64,000 nucleotides of DNA from Chondrosia reniformis (taxonomy: Eukaryota > Porifera > Demospongiae > Chondrillida > Chondrillidae): the NCBI GenBank assembly GCA_947172415.1, contig OX359190.1, positions 2,170,001 to 2,234,000 of the forward strand, given 5' to 3'. The notes under the pieces were generated by a model that made no database searches, was not told the origin of the DNA, and saw only the letters and a list, made by a program, of their open reading frames with translations. The first letter of the stretch is position 1. Every line of letters starts with the position of its first letter. The translations under genes and the position numbers were made by a program. Positions 57,464 to 64,000 of this stretch are shown here, piece by piece.

Positions 57464-58147
57464 CTATAATATTGTCCTTTTAGTCGGTGTACTCAAAAAC
57501 CTGTCTACTAGTTCATGTAAGTCAGTTATGAGCGAGTCCAAACCACTCTCTGCATGCTGAAACATGTCAACTGAACTAGAAGAAGACATCGCTGAAGTGT
57601 CATGTTGACTGTCAAGGACCTGATGACCTCTGGGAGTGAGGGATGGTAGATCATCAGATGGACCAATGGAAATGGGTCCACAGGATAGTGGTGTCTCCCT
57701 CTCCTCCACAGCATCCGGCTCCTGATGAGGTCTTTTGGATTTATTCTCAAAGTAGCGATCCGATCTCTTTTGTCTCCTCTTCAACTGACCGTACTCTGTC
57801 TCCAGTGTCAGCAACACATTTCCCAGTGTCTCTATCTCAACCTGATGCTGATAGGCAATGTTAAATTCTTTGCCGGCCTTGGCTCTTTCTAAAGCTATTA
57901 ATTTGGACTTTTGGTCTGACTTATTTCTAGCAATCAGACGTTCCAGCTCCTCCAGTCGCATTTTGCGTTTCTCTGACTGATTTATTGCTCCCTGTAAAGC
58001 TATTATCAGCACCAGAAGAAGGCTCTTCAAATGTAGACTGCTGGTTCGCCATTTCGGAAATCGGTTTTTGTAATGTTCCATATTGGACAACCATTCTGAC
58101 AATTTGGCTGTTGTCTTATTCCCACTGTCCCAATTATAGTTGTACAT
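57464..58147 (-). pseudogene. Partial NAB-like pseudogene (3' part)
   Basis: The minus-strand region 57,480-58,060 repeats the 3' third of the NAB gene at 61,548-63,119: EKRKMRLEELERLIARNKSD, HQVEIETLGNVLLTLETEYG, the TPRGHQVLDSQ segment and the VDMFQHAESGLDSLITD end. Upstream of EKRKMRLEE the copy is out of frame with the parent, being two bases short near 57,975, and homology stops near 58,060, so the N-terminal NCD1 and NCD2 domains are absent. The open frame that reaches 58,147 starts in unrelated sequence. Probably not functional. Confidence 0.82.
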
Positions 58148-58410
58148 TGAATGTTAAAATCCGTTGTGATACATGTGTCTTAGTCTTAGCTTTACTGTTT
58201 CCTTACTCTCAAATAATATAAAATAAGAGAGTACTCTTAGTCCCCACCAATCAGTTGAAAATCATAGGGTTGACCTCTTAGGACCTCTGGAGCCATGTAA
58301 TGTAGTGTGCCTGATGATAGTCAGTGCAATGACAGATCCTTTACAGGTTAAAAAGTATTATGTTTGCTTGCAGTGTTTAATCAGGTGCAGGTTTTCATTA
58401 ATGCATGTTG

Positions 58411-58803
58411 ATGTTTGACTGATTATCCTTGTGGTTTGATTATCACTTTGATTATTCATTGATTTACCCAGCTCTCCTGTGGTTGATGGTGGCCAGCGAC
58501 CCATTGGTTAAGATGGCCCCTCCCACTGGAAATGGGCTGGGGTTTGATTGTCAGTTTATTCTGATAAGAGAATCCACCACCAATTAAAATGTAGACTAAT
58601 TATTTATCTGATAGTTAGTTTAGGAGGGAGAACATGGAGGAGGCATTGCTGTGGCAGTTGTAGCTCAGTGGCAGAGCAACTGGTGGTCCAACCAGCTGTC
58701 CTGGGTTCGATTTCCAGCAATTGCTTCTTTCGTGTTTTTCCCTCCTATTGATGTTTGACTGATTATACTTGTGGTTTGATTATCACTTCAATTATTCATG
58801 TAT
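58411..58803. repeat. Direct repeats of about 53 bp flanking the tRNA-like unit
   Basis: TGTTTGACTGATTATCCTTG...TTATTCAT at 58,411-58,463 recurs at 58,749-58,801 with about four differences. The tRNA-like sequence and about 280 bp lie between them. This may be a tandem duplication of a SINE body or a composite insertion. Confidence 0.65.
58654..58724 (+). ncRNA. tRNA-like Pol III unit, probably a tRNA-derived SINE head or tRNA pseudogene
   Basis: Paired arms: acceptor GCAGTTG/CAATTGC (7 bp with one G-U), D-arm GCTC/GAGC, T-arm CTGGG/TCCAG with loop TTCGATT. A box TAGCTCAGTGGCAGAGC and B box GGTTCGATTTCC are present, and a run of five T follows at 58,735. The anticodon arm CTGGT/ACCAG leaves only a six-base loop without a proper U33 and anticodon, so decoding function is unlikely. 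Confidence 0.7.
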
Positions 58804-59870
58804 GCTGTTTTTTTACAACTATAAGGATTATTGTAATGTGATGTACCTGATGCAGCAAGGGAATGTAATAAACCTAAAAAGAGAAGATGAAGGTGACATT
58901 GAAGCTGCAGACACTACTCAAAAGTTCAAGAAGTCGTTTGGTCCTAACACCAGAAGTCCTTATTACTCTGATGAGCTGGTTTTGGCCTGTAACTGTAATT
59001 GTTGCCCTGTTTCTTTCTGTATAATATTATTTCTATGAACTGACACAGAGACATTTTTCGATCCTATCTTCAGTGTGTGTTGGCATGTTACCACTCATGA
59101 AAAGGTGCTACATATCTGTATAAATCTGACTGATTATTAATGATATGAAGCCATGATAGAGATGGGCAGAATAGAAATCCCACTGTGATTTTCCCAATTG
59201 TGCAATGGAACAATGGAATATATATCAAATCAATTAGGTTACTTTGGGAAACATATGAGCAATAGGTGCAATAGAGGACTCCACTCATTTTATTACAACC
59301 TGTCCAGCTTTCAATCATATAAGATGTAATCTTTTTGCTGAATGCTCACTTTTATCCCCTAACTTCTACTCTTACCCAAGTATCCAAAAAAAACACTTCA
59401 TCCTAACATACCCAAATCAAAAGATCTCAAATTATATTTACAGTATGTACATTCATCGTAAATCTCTCACTCATTCTCACTAATTTTTGTTCCATAAAGG
59501 TTTTGTAATACACACATCCTCCCTGCATGGCCCTGGAAATGTATACCCAGTGACTTGTAAACCCACCGTGGGTTGGGCTATTTCTGACTGATCTTTTTTT
59601 CAGAATAGCATGTCACATTAATAAAAATCATTATTATTATTATTATTATGAGATTCGTATTATATAATTCTCAGCAGAAATGCCTCTTGTGTCTAACTCT
59701 AGTAAATTAATCCAAATTTTGAATTTACAATTCACAAACCTCTGCTTCATCGCTTTACGGATATTTAATGCTGGTTAGCGCGAGATGAAGAAAAGCTTCG
59801 GAAAGATTCGATAGACAACTCCTTTATACATCACAAATTTGTAAAGTTCTCAAATTCACCAGGGATTGCG
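58804..59870. other. Region without a recognised gene
   Basis: A short open stretch at 58,846-59,038 (INLKREDEGDIEAADTTQKF) has no recognisable domain or splice partners. A retroposon-like tail with (ATT)n lies at 59,568-59,650. Otherwise AT-rich unique sequence. Confidence 0.45.
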
Positions 59871-60634
59871 ATGAAAATTGTTCTCGCGCCTCTCTTCAAT
59901 TTGGACAGCTAGCACTTCGTCAGCCATTTTGTATCTATTGCGAAAGTGGGATAGTCAAGAAATTATTTTAATAATTAACGCTGACGTCATCTTAACGCGG
60001 GACTATAATTTCCTAATTTGGAATTTGCGCGGGAAAAATGGAATGCAGCCATATAAAAGATGGCGAGGTGTGAAAAATCGCAGTTTACCCCTAGTGGCTT
60101 ACTTGACGCGTGAGGTTGCTAAAGTTTCTGTGCCTGACGGTGGTCTTTCCTTATCCCGAGTAGTCCTGTTCGAAGCGCTAGACAAGTATCCCAGGATTCC
60201 CTCGGCTCCGCCAGCGAGCCGAGAATGCGGCCTGGTGTCACGTTGGATATGCAATTTGATCAGGAACTCAGTGGGAGGGTTGGTGCTTGGGATTGGTCCT
60301 CACTAGCTCTGGCTTCGGCTGGGGTCTGACGGCACGGAGATTGAGGTGATTGCGTAACTATGTAAGTTGAAGTCGGTTGTCGACACCTGATTTGGGCAGT
60401 TGTTTCGCCAGTCCCCACTTCAAGGACGTCATCCGATCCTGAGGAGTTAAAGGTGTGGCAACACACTGATTCTCATTGGGGCAGTTTGCGGTTCGGGAGG
60501 GTCGGACTTGGCATAGGCTGAAAGAGAGGCTAACGCTGACCGATTCCTATGTCATGGCTAGTGACTCCATGAGTGCAGATTACTGCGCAGTTACAGCTTC
60601 TGTTACACAATAGTTAGTGTCAACGCTGTGGGGT
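59871..60634. other. GC-rich segment of unknown nature
   Basis: Markedly richer in G and C than its surroundings, with an ORF of 142 codons (59,878-60,306, plus strand) that I do not recognise. On the minus strand a short start MADEVLAVQIEERRENN at 59,924 precedes a possible donor. The segment runs up to an HDV-like ribozyme at 60,635. It may be part of a mobile element or a CpG-rich promoter. Confidence 0.35.
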
Positions 60635-60710
60635 GGGGCACAATGTACTTTCACCTCCTCGTGGTGTGCCCTGGGACAGCTCTACTTGAGTTGTGCTGAG
60701 AGAAGTACAT
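60635..60710 (+). ncRNA. Solitary HDV-like self-cleaving ribozyme
   Basis: Pairings: P1 60,635-60,641 with 60,666-60,672 (GGGGCAC/GTGCCCT), P2 60,643-60,650 with 60,703-60,710 (ATGTACTT/AAGTACAT, perfect), P3 60,653-60,655 with 60,663-60,665 around L3 TCCTCGT, and P4 60,676-60,682 with 60,688-60,694 (ACAGCTC/GAGTTGT). J4/2 is GCTGAG with the presumptive catalytic C at 60,696. TGGGAC after P1 matches the HDV pattern. Stem sequences differ from the LINE ribozyme, so it belongs to another family. No reverse-transcriptase ORF follows. Confidence 0.8.
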
Positions 60711-61547
60711 GACCAGTTTCAAGATCTATTTTCTCAAGTTAAGTCACTTATGAAACATATTTGCATCATTATATTTCATGCATTTTCATTCTTTAGGATA
60801 TGTAGGAGCTGTTGTGTCTTGAGCTATATTGTGAAATGCAGATTGTGTTATAGTTTAAAGCTACATGTAAACAGGTTACAGTTACTGGGGTACATTCTAC
60901 ATGCAGATGCACTTCATAAAGTTGTTCATAAAGTTATTCATTTGACAGTGACAATTAAGTTACCGTGTAGCATGCTATTATAATTGACATTTGAATGAGT
61001 TGAAAGGTATTGAGAGTCTATTTAATTTGATGGCTCAGCCTGATATAGTTGTCATTATGTTAGAGTATGATTCTTCTTCATAAACCACACAGTGGACAGA
61101 GGTGTGGCAACCACTATAAAAATTACACATCCACATTATAGCAGTAGCAAGCATTGTGAGCAAAGCAGTCTCATGCATCATATATCTGTGTCATACATAA
61201 AAGTGATGTTCCGTGCAGTACTTCTTAATTGGGTATCAACTGAATAACTAAAAAAGATAAATAATCACTAAGAATAAGAAAATAACTATATTAAGAAGTG
61301 CTCTGCAATCATAACTATGCTGCATAAGGTGTGGCTGGGACACAGTCATGAATATAGTTTGGCAAAAATGTTGGCATAACAATAATAACTATAGCAGTCA
61401 TGAATATAGATAGAAGGTAATGCACAAATAACAATCTTTAGTATAATGCCCTATGTAGACTAATAATTAACGTGGTGGAGGTATGTTGTACTGAAACAAC
61501 AATATAGACAGATTAACAAATAATCATTAAGAATAAGAAAACAATTA
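60711..61547. other. Region downstream of the NAB gene
   Basis: AT-rich, no gene. It contains a decayed match (61,025-61,085) to the small ORF at 56,572-56,889. The segment AATAATCACTAAGAATAAGA at about 61,260 is repeated directly at about 61,520 and occurs inverted at 57,422-57,475 next to the NAB pseudogene. Confidence 0.5.
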
Positions 61548-63119
61548 TTAAGTGGGTAAATTAGGTGGTGTACTCAAAAACTTGTCAACTAGTTCATGTG
61601 AGTCAGTTATGAGCGAGTCCAAACCACTCTCTGCATGCTGAAACATGTCAACTGAACTAGAAGAAGACATCGCTGAAGTGTCATGTTGACTGTCAAGGAC
61701 CTGATGACCTCTGGGAGTGAGGGATGGTAGATCATCAGATGGACCAATAGAAATGGGTCCACAGGGTAGCGGTGTCTCCCTCTCCTCCACAGCATCCAGC
61801 TCCTGATGAGGTCTTTTGGATTTATTCTCAAAGTAGCGATCCGATCTCTTTTGTCTTCTCTTCAACTGACCGTACTCTGTCTCCAGTGTCAGCAACACAT
61901 TTCCCAGTGTCTCTATCTCAACCTGATGCTGATAGGCAATGTTAAATTCTTTGCTGGCCTTGGCTCTTTCTAAAGCTATTAATTTGGACTTTTGGTCTGA
62001 CTTATTTCTAGCAATCAGACGTTCCAGCTCCTCCAGTCGCATTTTGCGTTTCTCTCTGACAGATTTATTGCTCCCTGTAAAACTGTTATCAGCACCAGAA
62101 GAAGGCTCTTCAACTGGAGACTGCTGGTTCTTACAAATTTGCTTTGAACGTGAAAACCCATGGACGTATGAGAAACCTCCCTCCCTAACCGCCCTTCTAG
62201 CTAAAGTAAACAACTCATCTCGTCTGGCTAGGAGGGTGGGGTCTCGAAGACAGAGCTGCGCTGCCGCTTCATTAATATTCACTTCGTGACTAGTTAGAGT
62301 AACCACTTTCCTCTGGTTTACCTTACGACCATATATGGCAGCTGCACATTTGATAAACTCCACCCTTTTTGGGTCCCAAATTTGGGGATTAATGGGAGAT
62401 GGCGGAAAGCTGAGTTGGACAGGAGTAGACTCATCAACTAGCTCTGAGAAATCAGTCGTTGCGGAATTTGGGTGCAGATAGGCAGGTAGGTATAGCTTAT
62501 TATCGTTAGCAGCCTCCTTGCTACCGTTGTCATGGAGATGAACACTTCCCTCAGCCAAAACACTTGACTGCATACTGTCAGATGGCAATGAAGAACTTTC
62601 ATCATTATCTGGTGATGCTGATCCTTTAAATCCTGAGCGATGGAGACTAGCTGAGAGAAGTGGAGTTGAAGTGCTCAAGCTGGATACAGTACTTGTTGCA
62701 CCATTAAACGCTGTTGGTATGACCTCGCTTGGTTGGACCAACGAATTTGTGGAAACTTGGATCCGCCGTGGTGGCGTCCCATTGATCAAAACTCTATTTA
62801 GGGATGCGATGTCATTGTAAAACGATTGAGCGTGCTGCTGGTCCGGTATTGCGGTTGATTCGCTTGCTGTTTTCTCAAACCGGCAGTGACTGATAAAATC
62901 ACTTACATTTCTTCCGAGTGCTTGTCTAAACCTTAACAAATGGAGTTGTTTGTCCTTCATGCCAATCACTTGGCACAGGTTGTCAAAGATCTCTTCATTT
63001 AGTGATCTCAACTGGTTCACATCGTCCGCTCCATTAGCCTCGAGTTCTCTTTCGTACACCAGGAGATTGGCTGCACTGAGTAACTCGTGTAGTGTGGCCT
63101 GGGGTAACCTCTCAGCCAT
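61548..63119 (-). CDS. NAB: NAB-family transcriptional corepressor (EGR-binding)
   Basis: 523 codons in a single exon, close to the usual length of animal NAB1/NAB2 (about 490-525). NCD1 is at residues 1-85 (LLSAANLLVYERELEANGAD, QLRSLNEEIFDNLCQVIGM, LHLLRFRQALGR), matching the NAB block ending LVGM-KPLHVRRLQKAL. NCD2 is around residues 245-325 (RVEFIKCAAAIYGRKVNQRK, then LARRDELFTLARRAVREG). A coiled-coil stretch follows (EKRKMRLEELERLIARNKSD) and then a Ser-rich acidic tail. In animals NAB proteins bind EGR-type zinc-finger activators in the nucleus, self-associate through NCD1 and repress transcription. The gene is divergent from the MBD-like gene with 104 bp between the ATGs. A partial pseudogene copy lies 4 kb away. 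Confidence 0.88.
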   Translation of the reverse strand: MAERLPQATLHELLSAANLLVYERELEANGADDVNQLRSLNEEIFDNLCQVIGMKDKQLHLLRFRQALGRNVSDFISHCRFEKTASESTAIPDQQHAQSFYNDIASLNRVLINGTPPRRIQVSTNSLVQPSEVIPTAFNGATSTVSSLSTSTPLLSASLHRSGFKGSASPDNDESSSLPSDSMQSSVLAEGSVHLHDNGSKEAANDNKLYLPAYLHPNSATTDFSELVDESTPVQLSFPPSPINPQIWDPKRVEFIKCAAAIYGRKVNQRKVVTLTSHEVNINEAAAQLCLRDPTLLARRDELFTLARRAVREGGFSYVHGFSRSKQICKNQQSPVEEPSSGADNSFTGSNKSVREKRKMRLEELERLIARNKSDQKSKLIALERAKASKEFNIAYQHQVEIETLGNVLLTLETEYGQLKRRQKRSDRYFENKSKRPHQELDAVEERETPLPCGPISIGPSDDLPSLTPRGHQVLDSQHDTSAMSSSSSVDMFQHAESGLDSLITDSHELVDKFLSTPPNLPT

Positions 63120-63223
63120 TCAACCTCTGGCAGGTACGGTCGGAAAGGTTTGGCGAGAAGGCTGAATCCACATATATGGAAGTAAATTCCTTATATGGAT
63201 AACTAACCTAACAAAGAAATAAA
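63120..63223. promoter_or_regulatory. Short divergent promoter between NAB and MBD5/6-like genes
   Basis: Only 104 bp separate the start codons of the two divergent genes, so UTRs and promoters must overlap or be very short. No TATA box at a convincing distance is evident. Shared regulation is likely but inferred. Confidence 0.65.
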
Positions 63224-64000
63224 ATGGCCGCATTGTATGGTAAGTAAACATCATATATGCCAGCAACAATTTCAAACACTTTTGCAGTCCCTGTTGGATG
63301 GCGGCGAATTGTAGATAACGGAAAAGTGAAGTATATTAGGTAGGTACTTGAGTACTTGAGTACTTCAGTTGCGTTTAAGAAAAATGCAATATCTTTACGT
63401 TTTCGTTAGCTTGGTGATTTGAAGTTGGATGGCTTTAAGCCTTCTGTCACTACATAAACCTAACCTTCTAAAGTAGATGTAGCATGTTGAAAAGTGGTGT
63501 ATTATATTATTATTCCTGAAAAATCTAAGATACCATTTTCCTACATGCTATATGCCTATTCTGTAAAAGAGCCTATAGGGGAACACTATACTATACTACA
63601 GATTAATCTAATGTCAAGTTAAAATGCTGGTGGAGCATATATTATAGTTCACTAATCTCTGATAACAGTCACTTCCTCTTCTATATAGTCCAGATCAAAG
63701 ATGTCTCTCTTCCATCAAGGAGGTCCACACCCACTTGGTTACCAAGGGAACCTGCAAATGTGGACTAGAGTGTCCCTTCAAGATAGAGAACGTCTTCACC
63801 TTTGACCCCTCCGTTCAGTGTGAGAAGCTGACCAGAGCATCTGAGGCAGTCTCCATAGTGTCTCCTCTCACCGGTGAAGTTCATGTTTGTAACCATTCTG
63901 TCAGAGCAGCCAAGAATGAGTCTGTAAGTACCACTGGGGACAGTTGTGTATCTATAAGCACCACTGGGGACAGTTATGTATCTATAAGCACCACTGGGGA
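63224..64000 (+). CDS. MBD5/6-like methyl-CpG-binding-domain protein (5' part, continues beyond window)
   Basis: Exons 63,224-63,239 (MAALY), 63,288-63,339 and 63,689-63,923 join in phase. The product reads VPVGWRRIVDNGKVKYISPD, then LSSIKEVHTHLVTKGTCKCG followed by LECPFKIENVFTFDPSV and a CNHSVRAAKNES end. This matches the MBD of human MBD5/MBD6 (P-GW-R-VD---V-Y-SP, TDGTCKCGLECPL, VFNFDP, and a late Cys-x-His). MBD5/6 proteins act in the nucleus with the PR-DUB complex that removes ubiquitin from H2A; their MBD does not bind methyl-CpG in mammals. GT-AG borders are clear (GTAAGT, GTAGGT, GTAAGT). The rest of the gene is outside the window. Confidence 0.88.
63927..64000. repeat. Tandem repeat in intron 3 of the MBD-like gene
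   Basis: The 30-bp unit that contains CCACTGGGGACAGTT and GTATCTATAAGCA is repeated at least twice and is cut by the window end. Confidence 0.85.

Noticed and set aside
58654-58724. Functional tRNA gene
   Set aside because: The anticodon loop has six bases and lacks a usable anticodon at the right place, so it is listed only as a tRNA-like unit.
59850-59924. First coding exon on the minus strand (MADEVLAVQIEERRENN)
   Set aside because: A weak donor follows, but no second exon with a compatible phase or any recognisable family could be found.

Overview
The window reads as nuclear DNA of an early-branching invertebrate animal, most likely a demosponge of the Amphimedon type. This rests on animal-specific families (NAB corepressor, MBD5/6-like protein, ATXN7L3/SGF11 subunit, ELOVL elongase, death-domain protein) carried on AT-rich DNA with many short GT-AG introns and abundant minisatellites. 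The species is an inference; the families are read from the sequence.

Positions 1 to about 56,270 are three tandem copies of one block. In each block a plus-strand gene joins an N-terminal kelch region, a minisatellite-encoded heptad repeat (SLKEGDT), coiled-coil exons and a C-terminal death domain. An ELOVL fatty-acid elongase follows on the plus strand. An ATXN7L3-like gene follows on the minus strand. Only the third ATXN7L3 copy keeps its real 5' end (56,341) and its SGF11 zinc finger; the other two are 5'-truncated, so the duplication breakpoint lies inside its first exon. The copies have decayed in different ways. Elongase 1 is frameshifted, elongase 2 is split by a 1.1 kb foldback element, and elongase 3 is split by a 14.1 kb CACTA-like transposon. 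Death domains 1 and 2 are frameshifted, and the kelch exon of copy 3 has a 650 bp deletion.

Mobile DNA is rich and largely datable from target duplications. (i) A CACTA-like element (34,831-48,960) carries an 11-exon zinc-finger transposase, a SAM-domain accessory gene and a putative PD-(D/E)XK nuclease gene. (ii) Two elements are nested in intron 1 of kelch/death-domain copy 3: an outer one with TIRs of about 90 bp and a RecQ-like fragment (24,425-28,315), and an inner one with an 8-bp target duplication that carries spliced host-like exons (24,503-27,638). (iii) A full-length LINE with an intact 1,176-codon ORF (51,441-55,157) starts exactly with an HDV-like self-cleaving ribozyme. A second, solitary HDV-like ribozyme lies at 60,635-60,710.

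From 56,340 to the end is unduplicated or locally rearranged DNA. It holds a partial NAB pseudogene, a tRNA-like retroposon head between direct repeats, an intact single-exon NAB gene (minus strand) and, 104 bp away in divergent orientation, the start of an MBD5/6-like gene.

The most unexpected signal is a recurrent 4-bp insertion, TGCA, found at least eight times as the difference between otherwise alignable paralogous copies. Two of these break coding exons: the death domain of copy 2 and elongase copy 1.
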